Shown here in pieces: positions 54,606 to 62,573 of a stretch of 64,000 nucleotides of DNA. Position numbers and translations under genes: made by a program. The stretch comes from JAEYFP01 sp964579795 (lineage in GTDB: Bacteria; Bacillota; Clostridia; Lachnospirales; Lachnospiraceae): contig CAZOHM010000008.1 in assembly GCA_964579795.1 (NCBI GenBank), positions 21,381 through 85,380 of the forward strand, read 5' to 3'. The stretch's first letter is position 1, and each line of letters opens with the position of its first letter. The notes below the pieces were generated by a model that ran no database searches, was not told the origin of the DNA, and saw only the letters and a program-made list of their open reading frames with translations.

Positions 54606-56084
54606 TTAACGCGCAAATCCGAGCATCAAATATACAATAGAGGAGTTAACAGCAAATATGGCTGTGACTCCTATTATTGTGTTTTGCAATACTCTCTGCT
54701 TCCTATTGTTGATATCCAGACTGTCAACAAACATGCCAAGAAAAATCGCTTCAACAACAATACTCAATGCTGCATATCGAAAATCCTGTGCGCTGAAATT
54801 CGAATATCCAAATGCAAAGCTACAATAAAACCCAAGAACAGACACATACAGAACACCAAGAAACAGCTTCCATTCCTTTGCCAGAGAACTTTTCTTCGAA
54901 AGCAGCATATACAGCATTGCAGCAAAAGCAGCAACAGCGAGTAATATTCCTGTCACAAGTAATATGGCAGCTGCAGGTGTGATGGCATTCCACTCCATGG
55001 AAAAATTATACTCTCCAAACAGAGATGTTTTTATCATGGCAACCGGTACATTATATTCATCATAAGTATCTCCATAAGCTTTCATTGAAGGATAAATCCC
55101 ATTAATACGAATATCCAACAGCCGTGACACAATTCCAGTATGCTCCAGCTGCTCTCCAACAGGTGGAATATAATTGAGCGGCATATTAAACAATATTTTG
55201 TTTCTGACAGTCCACCAAAGTCCCAACGGACAGACTACTACAGCAAATGCAATCATCTGTACCACATATTTTTTGATGTTCTCTCTGTCAGAATACAACT
55301 TCAATATAAACAAAAGTGCCACTGCAGGTGCTATCATTGCTCCTGAAAGCTTTGCCATCATAGACAGCCCAATCGTTGCAGCAAGCATCAGAATTACAGG
55401 CAGCCTTGGTCGTTTATACCATACAACCGCAAAATAGACAGCTGCTGCTGATAAAGCAAGTGATAATGCATCATTGTTAATACTTCCTGACATAATTGTA
55501 AATATCGGATGAAAAGAAATAATCAACATGGCGACTCTCATGCCGCTTTTCTTCAATTCTAGTTCTTTTAATGTAAAGTATGAAAAAAATACGACAGAGC
55601 AGGAATAACAAAATGTCAATGCCTGAACACTTTCCTGTGCCTGACGGTAAGCCATTCCGGCATAAGTGCAGACCTTCATCCAAACAGCAGCAATCATATG
55701 GTGCAGTGGTGGCTGAAAAAAAGCCCATACAGTACGCGGATCAAAATCAGGAAGTGCTTTATTTTGCAAAATATATTCAATATATCCGGCATGTCCCTCA
55801 CCCGTTCCAAAATCAACTACATCATGCTGCCTCGTCCATATGGCTGTATAAAGAATATACGCAAGTTTCAGACAGATTCCAAGAGCAATAATGATTGACA
55901 TTTCATCACAAGAAATATATTTTCTTAATGTAAACAGAACAAGAAGCACTGAAACGACTATCATGAACAGCTGCCATGATTTTAATGTTTCCAGTGTCAT
56001 ATCTATTCCAAAGCATATGAAAATTGCAACTGCTGCAACTATAATAAATGGTTCCCATCGAAAAGATGTATTCCTTTTTTCCAT
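54606..56084 (-). CDS. GT-C-fold membrane glycosyltransferase (GT39/ArnT-like)
   Basis: 492 residues with about eleven membrane helices. After the first helices, RQHDVVDFGTGEGHAGYIEYIL, LPDFDPRTVWAFFQPPLHH and later AAAVYFAVVW give the pattern of dolichyl/undecaprenyl-phosphate sugar transferases of the GT-C fold, with an Asp-rich first outer loop holding the catalytic Asp. The acceptor is not known; protein or wall-polymer glycosylation is possible. I chose ATG at 56084, 8 nt after AAAGGAG; the frame extends to 56117. Convergent with the cNMP-domain gene at 12 bp, single gene. Confidence 0.83.
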   Translation of the reverse strand: MEKRNTSFRWEPFIIVAAVAIFICFGIDMTLETLKSWQLFMIVVSVLLVLFTLRKYISCDEMSIIIALGICLKLAYILYTAIWTRQHDVVDFGTGEGHAGYIEYILQNKALPDFDPRTVWAFFQPPLHHMIAAVWMKVCTYAGMAYRQAQESVQALTFCYSCSVVFFSYFTLKELELKKSGMRVAMLIISFHPIFTIMSGSINNDALSLALSAAAVYFAVVWYKRPRLPVILMLAATIGLSMMAKLSGAMIAPAVALLFILKLYSDRENIKKYVVQMIAFAVVVCPLGLWWTVRNKILFNMPLNYIPPVGEQLEHTGIVSRLLDIRINGIYPSMKAYGDTYDEYNVPVAMIKTSLFGEYNFSMEWNAITPAAAILLVTGILLAVAAFAAMLYMLLSKKSSLAKEWKLFLGVLYVSVLGFYCSFAFGYSNFSAQDFRYAALSIVVEAIFLGMFVDSLDINNRKQRVLQNTIIGVTAIFAVNSSIVYLMLGFAR

Positions 56085-56195
56085 ATAACAGACTCCTTTT
56101 GTCTCTAAGTTTAACAAACACGTTTATTATACACGATATCCATCTAAAAACATATCCCTCTTCAACTTTTTTTGCCTTTCAAAAAATTTTTAAAA

Positions 56196-56224
56196 TTGCA
56201 TTGCTTTATGGCACATGCTATTAT
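56196..56224 (+). promoter_or_regulatory. Sigma-A promoter of the PurF-like gene
   Basis: TTGCAT (56196-56201), 17 bp, TATTAT (56219-56224), 80 bp before the start. The leader shows no purine riboswitch that I can recognise. Confidence 0.5.
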
Positions 56225-56303
56225 TTTATGTGAAAGTAAATTAAAAAAAAGTGGATTAATTATCAACACAAACTGTAAGTTTGCAGCTTAGGAAGGATCA
56301 GAC

Positions 56304-57737
56304 ATGGGTGGAATTTTTGGTGTGGTATCAAAAAAAGATTGTGTACTGGATTTGTTTTTTGGAACGGATTATCATTCCCATCTTGGAACAAGAAGAGGTG
56401 GAATGGCTGTATATGGGGAGGCTGGTTTTGACAGAGCAATTCACAACATACAGAATTCTCCTTTTCGTACAAAGTTTGAACGGGATGTTCTTGATTTAAA
56501 AGGAAATGTTGGAATTGGATGTATTTCTGATTATGAGCCGCAGCCACTTTTGATACAGTCTCATCTCGGAAGCTATGCCATTACAACTGTCGGAAAAATC
56601 AACAATATCTCAGAGCTTGTTAACAAGGCTTTTATAGATGGACGTACACAGTTTCTTGAAATGAGTGGAAGTAATATTAACCCAACGGAGCTTGTTGCAT
56701 CCATCATCAACCAGCGTGACTCCATTGCCGAGGGTATTGCTTATGCGCAGAAGGTCATTGATGGCTCTATGACAATCCTTGTCATGACAGAAAAGGGAAT
56801 TTATGCTGCTCGTGACCTTTATGGCCGCACACCTTTAATGATTGGCAAGAAGGATGATGCATACTGCGTTTCGTTTGAAAGCTTTGCATATATTAACCTT
56901 GGATATGATGATGAAAAGGAGCTTGGACCAGGGGAAATCGTGTATATTACACCCGATGGTTATAAAATTGAAAAACCAGCCGGTGAGGAAATGAAGATTT
57001 GTACTTTCCTATGGATTTACTACGGATATCCTACTTCTACTTATGAAGGAGTTAATGTAGAACAAATGCGTTACCAATGCGGTGATATGCTTGCAAGACG
57101 TGACCATGTAACTCCTGACATCGTAGCCGGTGTTCCTGATTCCGGTACAGCCCATGCAATTGGATATGCCAATCAGTCTGGAATTCCTTTTGCAAGACCA
57201 TTTATCAAATATACTCCTACCTGGCCTCGTTCATTTATGCCAACTGACCAAAGCCAGAGAAATCTGATTGCACGTATGAAATTGATCCCTGTTGATTCCT
57301 TAATCAGAAACAAAAGTCTTCTGTTAATTGATGATTCTATTGTACGCGGTACACAGCTGCGTGAAACAACGGACTTTCTGTATCGCAGTGGTGCAAAAGA
57401 AGTTCATATCCGTCCGGCATGTCCACCACTTCTGTTCGGCTGTAAGTTCTTGAATTTTTCACGTTCCAACTCAGAATACGATCTGATTACAAGACGAATC
57501 ATCCGAAAGCGTGAAGGCGAAGTTGTTTCTGATGCGCTGCTTGCAGATTATTCCAATCCTGACAGCACAAACTACAAGGAAATGATTGAGGAAATTCGGG
57601 CAGAGCTTCATTTTACTTCATTACGTTTTCATCGTCTGGATGACATGGTAAAATCGGTCGGAATTGACGCAAATAAGCTTTGTACATACTGTTGGGACAA
57701 GAAAGGTGACTGCTCATCCTGTCAGCATTGCAAATAA
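56304..57737 (+). CDS. PurF-like amidophosphoribosyltransferase lacking the glutaminase cysteine
   Basis: 477 residues matching glutamine PRPP amidotransferase over its full length: an Ntn glutaminase domain to about 240 and a phosphoribosyltransferase domain with the PRPP loop LLLIDDSIVRGTQL. The family begins M-C-GI-G, the Cys being the N-terminal nucleophile after removal of Met; here the start reads MGGIFGVVSKKDC, with Gly instead (codon GGT). An in-frame TAG lies five codons upstream, so no longer form exists. The four Fe-S cysteines known from B. subtilis PurF appear kept: KICTFLWIYY, PLLFGCKF and LCTYCW. It could use ammonia or a partner glutaminase, or do another PRPP reaction. It is alone, 7 kb or more from any other pur gene. 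Confidence 0.85.
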   Translation: MGGIFGVVSKKDCVLDLFFGTDYHSHLGTRRGGMAVYGEAGFDRAIHNIQNSPFRTKFERDVLDLKGNVGIGCISDYEPQPLLIQSHLGSYAITTVGKINNISELVNKAFIDGRTQFLEMSGSNINPTELVASIINQRDSIAEGIAYAQKVIDGSMTILVMTEKGIYAARDLYGRTPLMIGKKDDAYCVSFESFAYINLGYDDEKELGPGEIVYITPDGYKIEKPAGEEMKICTFLWIYYGYPTSTYEGVNVEQMRYQCGDMLARRDHVTPDIVAGVPDSGTAHAIGYANQSGIPFARPFIKYTPTWPRSFMPTDQSQRNLIARMKLIPVDSLIRNKSLLLIDDSIVRGTQLRETTDFLYRSGAKEVHIRPACPPLLFGCKFLNFSRSNSEYDLITRRIIRKREGEVVSDALLADYSNPDSTNYKEMIEEIRAELHFTSLRFHRLDDMVKSVGIDANKLCTYCWDKKGDCSSCQHCK

Positions 57738-57770
57738 TATGATTTTTACAAATATATGAGGCATTGCCGG

Positions 57771-58490
57771 TTAATTCCAGCGATGCCTCATTCTGAGTAA
57801 TATTCTTTTTTCCATCCGGCTTACCTGTACCTGACTAATTCCAAGCTGCCTGGCAACTTCCATCTGTGTGACATTTTCATAATACCGCAGTCGAATCAGT
57901 TGCTGTTCTTCCTCCTCAAGTTCTTGAATAAGCTGTTCCAGCATCATATGATTAATCATTTCCTCATGCTCATCCTTTTCCTGCGACAGTTTATCCACAA
58001 GATAGATATCACTTCCGTCTGACTGATGCACGGATTTATATATCGATTCCACCTCCAGCTGTGCATCCAGAGCAATCAAAATATCCTCCATATCAATTGC
58101 TGTTTCCTCAGCAATTTCTAAAATCGTCGCTTCTCTTCCCAGACGTTGAGAAAGCTGTTCAAGCGATTTCTTGATTTTCCAGCCATTTTCTTTTACACTT
58201 CTTGATACTTTAACAATACCATCATCACGCAAAAATCTTTTGATTTCCCCGGTTATCATTGGTACCGCATAAGTCGAAAACTTTACTTCAAAGCTCGTAT
58301 CAAACTTATCAATTGCTTTGATTAATCCAATTGTACCTATCTGTATCAAATCCTCCATTTCGTTTCCCCGCCCCCAAAAGTGTCTGACGCAACAGTGTAC
58401 AAGTCCCATATTCTCCTGTATGAGCTGCTCTCTTGCCGCCTGATCTCCCTTGTGTGCTTTTTCGATTAAGTCGATTGCATCATTTTCCAT
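57771..58490 (-). CDS. sigF: RNA polymerase sporulation sigma factor SigF
   Basis: 239 residues of the sigma-70 family, forespore-specific. Region 2 shows ENMGLVHCCVRHF and EDLIQIGTIGLIKAIDKFD; region 3 lies near EATILEIAEETAI; region 4 has the helix-turn-helix TQMEVARQLGISQVQVSRME. SigF drives early forespore genes and is held by SpoIIAB. ATG at 58490 comes directly after the spoIIAB stop. Third gene of the spoIIA operon, ending near the PurF-like gene (33-bp gap, with a TGAGGCAT/ATGCCTCA dyad spanning it). Confidence 0.96.
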   Translation of the reverse strand: MENDAIDLIEKAHKGDQAAREQLIQENMGLVHCCVRHFWGRGNEMEDLIQIGTIGLIKAIDKFDTSFEVKFSTYAVPMITGEIKRFLRDDGIVKVSRSVKENGWKIKKSLEQLSQRLGREATILEIAEETAIDMEDILIALDAQLEVESIYKSVHQSDGSDIYLVDKLSQEKDEHEEMINHMMLEQLIQELEEEEQQLIRLRYYENVTQMEVARQLGISQVQVSRMEKRILLRMRHRWN

Positions 58491-59000
58491 CTACTCACTT
58501 CCATAGCACAGCTCAACTGCATCATTGTCGCCTTTTGTTACTCCGATTTCCTTTTTCATATGTACTCTTGTTCCGACACCAAACGTAGATTCTACTGTCA
58601 GTTCATCCATGAATGCTTTCATAAACGCAAATCCCATACCTGATCTTTCCAGGTCGGGTCTTGTTGTATAAAGCGGTTCCATAGCCTGCTCAATATTTAA
58701 TATTCCCTGTCCCATGTCAATCACCTCGATAGATAATACATGCTGTTCTACCCATACATTTACTGCGACAATACCGATTTCATTATCATATCCATGAATA
58801 ATGGCATTAGTAACTGCCTCGGTAACTGCAGTCTTAATATCTGTCAGTTCTTCTATAGTAGGGTTTAAATATGCTACAAATGCAGCAACTGCCATTCTTG
58901 CCATCGCTTCATTGGATGACTTGCTCAAAAAATTAAGTTCCATACGGTTCGATGTCTTATCTTCTGTCATATACACTTCTTCCTGTTCTACCTGCATCAT
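58491..59000 (-). CDS. spoIIAB: Anti-sigma F factor SpoIIAB
   Basis: 169 residues, a GHKL-type serine kinase that holds sigma-F and phosphorylates SpoIIAA. Seen: EAVTNAIIHGYDN (N-box), IEVIDMGQGI (G1) and SGMGFAFMKAFMDEL (G2). About 20 residues precede the usual start (MELNFLSKSSNEAMARM), a small N-terminal extension. ATG at 59000 overlaps the spoIIAA TGA (ATGA), with GGAGG 7 nt upstream; ATG at 58997 or 58970 could be used instead. Confidence 0.95.
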   Translation of the reverse strand: MMQVEQEEVYMTEDKTSNRMELNFLSKSSNEAMARMAVAAFVAYLNPTIEELTDIKTAVTEAVTNAIIHGYDNEIGIVAVNVWVEQHVLSIEVIDMGQGILNIEQAMEPLYTTRPDLERSGMGFAFMKAFMDELTVESTFGVGTRVHMKKEIGVTKGDNDAVELCYGSE

Positions 59001-59311
59001 TTGATCACCTCCACCAGTTTATGCAGTCCTGAAATCCGAAAAATTTTCTGCATTCTCGGATTTACATGGATTGCCATGACCTTTCCTCCGAATACAGCTA
59101 CCTTTTTATATCTGCCCATAATCACTCCGATTCCTGAGCTGTCCATGAACTCTGTCTGTTCAAAATCAAAAATCACATGTGAAATCTCCTTCTCTTCAAT
59201 TTGTATATCTGCCATCTCGCGTATTCGTGTTGACTGATGATGATCAAGTTCTTTTGGCATTCTAATTACCAAACAGGATTTGATTATCTGAAAATCTTCA
59301 TTATCCATCAT
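58997..59311 (-). CDS. spoIIAA: Anti-anti-sigma factor SpoIIAA
   Basis: 104 residues of the STAS fold. The phosphorylated Ser lies in TEFMDSSGIGVIMGRYK, matching the site that SpoIIAB phosphorylates and SpoIIE dephosphorylates. Unphosphorylated SpoIIAA releases sigma-F in the forespore. Two ATGs in a row start the frame; the second (59308) is better spaced from AAAGGA. First gene of spoIIAA-AB-sigF. No convincing sigma-H promoter could be found in the 188-bp gap upstream. Confidence 0.96.
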   Translation of the reverse strand: MMDNEDFQIIKSCLVIRMPKELDHHQSTRIREMADIQIEEKEISHVIFDFEQTEFMDSSGIGVIMGRYKKVAVFGGKVMAIHVNPRMQKIFRISGLHKLVEVIK

Positions 59312-59397
59312 TTCTTCCTTTCATTTTTTATAGACGCCCATTGTCCAAAATATAGAAATTCGTGCACACACGATTTCTGTATGCTGGCTTATCGCGC

Positions 59398-59455
59398 AAA
59401 AAAAGCCCGGACAGCTGTAATGTAATATCGCTGCGCCTGGCTTTTCTTTTGTGTG
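59398..59455 (-). terminator. Terminator of the zinc-ribbon TPR gene
   Basis: On the minus strand AAAAGCC...GCAGC pairs with GCTG...GGCTTTTTTT (imperfect stem with an internal mismatch loop), followed by a T-run; it separates the TPR gene from spoIIAA. Confidence 0.7.
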
Positions 59456-59499
59456 TAATATACTGTTTTCATTTGTGTAACGACATTTCCAAAATTACA

Positions 59500-60900
59500 T
59501 CAACCGCCCGCTTGTGTCACATACTCCTGCGCATCTGCGGCATTCTGAGTATCCGGAAAATCATTCATAATCTGCTGATAAAGTTCGTCTGCTTTTGCTG
59601 TGTTTCCCGACTGACGATAAGCATGCGCCAAATTCATCAGTACATCGGAATTTGTTTGATCAAGATTCCATGCTTTTGTGTATTCCTCAATCGCTGTCTC
59701 GTAATCACTCGACTTTATGGCACTCTTTCCATTTTCAATATATGTCGCAATGACTTTTGTACCTGCGTCATCAATTAATAACGTATATAAAGTCAAAAAT
59801 GGCTGTGATGCTGTACTCAAATATTCCTGCTTAATATTGCCGAGTGCATTCATAATTGTTTCTGAATCCTCAGCATCACGGATATATGCATATACTGCCT
59901 CAAGCAGATAATCATTGACTGCTGTTTCGCCAGTCTTTCCGGTCAGCTCGTCTACCTGCGTTTTTAGCTCATCATTCTCAGCCTGTTTCACAGCAAGTGT
60001 CTGCTCAATCTCCTGTCGGTTTGCCTTTTCCGCGGAAAGTTCTTCACTGACTTGAATAAACTTTGCATCATTTTTGTCTGTCTCTATTTCAACTCTAGCG
60101 GGTAATATCAGAAACCAGCAGATTGCAACGCCGATTACTATACCAATTACTATATTTATAATACTGGAAAATCCAGCTCTTTCATGAGTATACATAGGCT
60201 GGATAATTGTATCATTGCCACTCTGATAACTAAAAACCTCTTCTTGAGATTTTCTCTTTTTATTACCAGAATGTTCATCTCTCTCTCTTAGAATTGTATT
60301 GATTTCTTTAAGATAGGTCAAAGTTGTTGTATTATTGGCATCAATTCGGATTGCGCGCAAAAGTGTTCTTCTTGCTTTTTCATAGTCTTCAGCGGACATG
60401 TACAATAATGCCAGCAACTGGTATCCACTAATCAAATTCTGATTAATTGATAAAACCTTTTTCAGCTGGATAATTGCAAGATCCTGGCTACCCTGATAGC
60501 AATAGGTCAGTGCCTGGTTATACTTTTTAATTGTCTGATTAATTGTTTCTAACTTGGTCGGATTGGATTGTAATGCCTGGATATAATCATCTGCAATGTT
60601 TTTTTTGCTTTCCAGATTCTTACTAATAATCCACTCACTCAGTGCAAGAACTGCCTCTCCCATTTCAAAATAAACAAGACCAAGCAAATTTCTTGCTTCG
60701 ATATTTCGTTTATTATATTTTAGACTCTGCTTAAGACTGACTACCGCACCTGATAAATCTCGTACATTTGCTCTTTCAAGTCCATCATTATATAGTTTAT
60801 TGGATATCCGAAGAATCCTTTTATATACAGACACATCTGCTCCGCAGCTTGTACAAAAATCCTTTTCAGACAACCGATTTCCACATACATAGCATTTCAT
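59500..60900 (-). CDS. Zinc-ribbon, TPR and coiled-coil membrane protein
   Basis: 466 residues. A zinc ribbon opens the protein (MKCYVCGNRLSEKDFCTSCG). TPR-like helix pairs follow to about residue 200 (NIEARNLLGLVYFEMGEAVL, ISGYQLLALLYMSAEDYEKA), then a membrane helix (IINIVIGIVIGVAICWFLI, about 242-265), a coiled coil (about 280-330) and a second TPR block to the end (YETAIEEYTKAWNLDQTN). By this topology the zinc ribbon is cytoplasmic and the last TPRs lie outside. Function unknown; neighbours are the 49-residue ORF, fapA and spoIIA. It is one of a type common in Lachnospiraceae near sporulation genes, with no proven link. Confidence 0.8.
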   Translation of the reverse strand: MKCYVCGNRLSEKDFCTSCGADVSVYKRILRISNKLYNDGLERANVRDLSGAVVSLKQSLKYNKRNIEARNLLGLVYFEMGEAVLALSEWIISKNLESKKNIADDYIQALQSNPTKLETINQTIKKYNQALTYCYQGSQDLAIIQLKKVLSINQNLISGYQLLALLYMSAEDYEKARRTLLRAIRIDANNTTTLTYLKEINTILRERDEHSGNKKRKSQEEVFSYQSGNDTIIQPMYTHERAGFSSIINIVIGIVIGVAICWFLILPARVEIETDKNDAKFIQVSEELSAEKANRQEIEQTLAVKQAENDELKTQVDELTGKTGETAVNDYLLEAVYAYIRDAEDSETIMNALGNIKQEYLSTASQPFLTLYTLLIDDAGTKVIATYIENGKSAIKSSDYETAIEEYTKAWNLDQTNSDVLMNLAHAYRQSGNTAKADELYQQIMNDFPDTQNAADAQEYVTQAGG

Positions 60901-60911
60901 AATTTAAAACC

Positions 60912-61061
60912 TCATTGTTGTTCGTTGTCTTTTGCCTGTTTCATCATCGTAAGCAGGATATCTGTCATATCTGTTAAGTCATGGTTATACACAGCATCCT
61001 CAACATCCTCGACTTCCATGCTGGGATGAAACTTTTTCAATTCTTCCTCAAAATTAATCAT
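60912..61061 (-). CDS. 49-residue conserved-looking ORF between fapA-like and TPR genes
   Basis: A short frame from ATG at 61061 to TGA at 60912, MINFEEELKKFHPSMEVED to the end KDNEQQ. AAGGA lies 6 nt upstream. It is acidic and helical, with no signal peptide or motif I recognise. It lies 21 bp after the FapA-like stop and 11 bp before the TPR start, so it is packed as a true gene would be. The codon use and site support coding, but only comparison could prove it. Confidence 0.6.
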   Translation of the reverse strand: MINFEEELKKFHPSMEVEDVEDAVYNHDLTDMTDILLTMMKQAKDNEQQ

Positions 61062-61082
61062 CGTGCTTCCTTCTTTCTTTCA

Positions 61083-62474
61083 TTAAGCACCTGCTGAACG
61101 TACAGAAATATCCTCCATATGATTCTTTCTGTAGAACTCCACATTATTCATATCCTGCTGCAGCAGTTTTTCTTTATCATCAATCATAATTACTGTAGAA
61201 CGATAAGCTGTATTTGCAGCAGATATTTTGGCATCATTTGCCAGCTGCATTGTATTTTCTATTTCACACAGTTCGTGTTCAACATGTTCCAATAATCTCT
61301 CATCTCGTAATCGACGCCTTTTCAGCTGTGATAACTTTGCAGCCTGTACATCCTTACTGTCAGCTCCCATTCGGACAATATTGTATTTTTCCAGCTCCAT
61401 ATCAGTTTTTGCAAGACTTTCTTTTGTCGCAGCAGCCTTTACAGACAGCAAATGATTTCTTCTCTCTAACTCCTTTGTAATACCAACTGCAGCAACTGTT
61501 TTTACACCTACAGAATTTCCAAGGAATGTAGAGCGAATCATTCCGACAGCATATGCCGTGCCACCAACAACTGCTCCTTTTCGACCGGAAATTACAATAC
61601 TTCCTCCTGCCGAAATCTGACTATTCATAACTATGTTAGCTTCTACATTGCCTTTTGCTTCCACTGTTGTAAACTCAATAAAATTAGCATATAAACTGCC
61701 GCCACAAGAAACCTTTGCTTTCTTGCCGCCCTGCATGCCCTTTTTCAGGATAATATCTCCCTCAGCTATCAATGTGGCCGCCTCAACGCTGCCGTCAACT
61801 GTAATACTCTTACTGGCGCGTATCATTGTACCGGAGCATACATTTCCATGAACAATCACATCTCCGCGAAAATCTATCTTGCCTACAACAAGATCCAAAT
61901 CTCCTGCATATTCATACACATCCCTAATATACAGCTTGTAATTATCATATTCTATCTTGCCTTCAGAAGTGGCAGTATAAGAATTTCCATCATAAGAACG
62001 TTCAAAGCCCATACCCCGAATCTGCGGAAGATCCTTACCCGGTTTTGCCCTAAGTTCTCTGCCTCGCACATCCATTCCATGTGTTCCGGATATTGAAGGA
62101 TGATATACTGCAAGTGTATCACCTTTTCGAACATTCTGAATAACACTCATACTCTGATAATCTACTGATCCATCAGAACGAATTAACGGATGCTTGATTT
62201 CCTCCTGACTAAAAAAGAACTCATACCAGCCATTTGTACCATTTACAGCAAGACTACCTCTTGCAACCTCAATCTCGCGATAATACAGTCCATTTTGAAC
62301 TATATTGTCAAGTGCAGAGAAAATAATGCCGCTGTTCACTCCATTATGTCGAATAAAATCTGCCAAATCATCAACTTTATAGCTGTTTCCCATTGCCGGT
62401 GGCGCCAGGTACAGCATTGCGCTCATACTGTCTTCTGAAATTACTATTTTGCAGTCGGTGTCAAAATTTACCAT
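61083..62474 (-). CDS. FapA-like DUF342 protein
   Basis: 463 residues of the FapA/DUF342 family: an N-terminal domain (to about 170), then a right-handed beta-helix (KIDFRGDVIVHGNVCSGTMI, SITVDGSVEAATLIAEGDII, NVEANIVMNSQISAGGSIVI) and a C-terminal coiled coil (LAKTDMELEKYNIVRM, LRDERLLEHVEHELCEIENTM). The family is widespread in motile or sporulating Firmicutes, with a proposed role in polymer assembly or flagella-linked functions that is not settled. ATG at 62474 follows GGGGAGG. It heads the group with the 49-residue ORF and TPR gene. Confidence 0.87.
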   Translation of the reverse strand: MVNFDTDCKIVISEDSMSAMLYLAPPAMGNSYKVDDLADFIRHNGVNSGIIFSALDNIVQNGLYYREIEVARGSLAVNGTNGWYEFFFSQEEIKHPLIRSDGSVDYQSMSVIQNVRKGDTLAVYHPSISGTHGMDVRGRELRAKPGKDLPQIRGMGFERSYDGNSYTATSEGKIEYDNYKLYIRDVYEYAGDLDLVVGKIDFRGDVIVHGNVCSGTMIRASKSITVDGSVEAATLIAEGDIILKKGMQGGKKAKVSCGGSLYANFIEFTTVEAKGNVEANIVMNSQISAGGSIVISGRKGAVVGGTAYAVGMIRSTFLGNSVGVKTVAAVGITKELERRNHLLSVKAAATKESLAKTDMELEKYNIVRMGADSKDVQAAKLSQLKRRRLRDERLLEHVEHELCEIENTMQLANDAKISAANTAYRSTVIMIDDKEKLLQQDMNNVEFYRKNHMEDISVRSAGA

Positions 62475-62573
62475 ATCCGAAGCCTCCCCTACTCAAATGG
62501 AAATTATTCTCTTTCTAAGTATACCACACTCGGAAAGTCCTTCGCAATGAGTCACTGCATTTTTAATAAATAT

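Noticed and set aside
59312..59397. Sigma-H promoter for the spoIIA operon
   Set aside because: Only partial matches to the -35 and -10 could be found, none with acceptable spacing.
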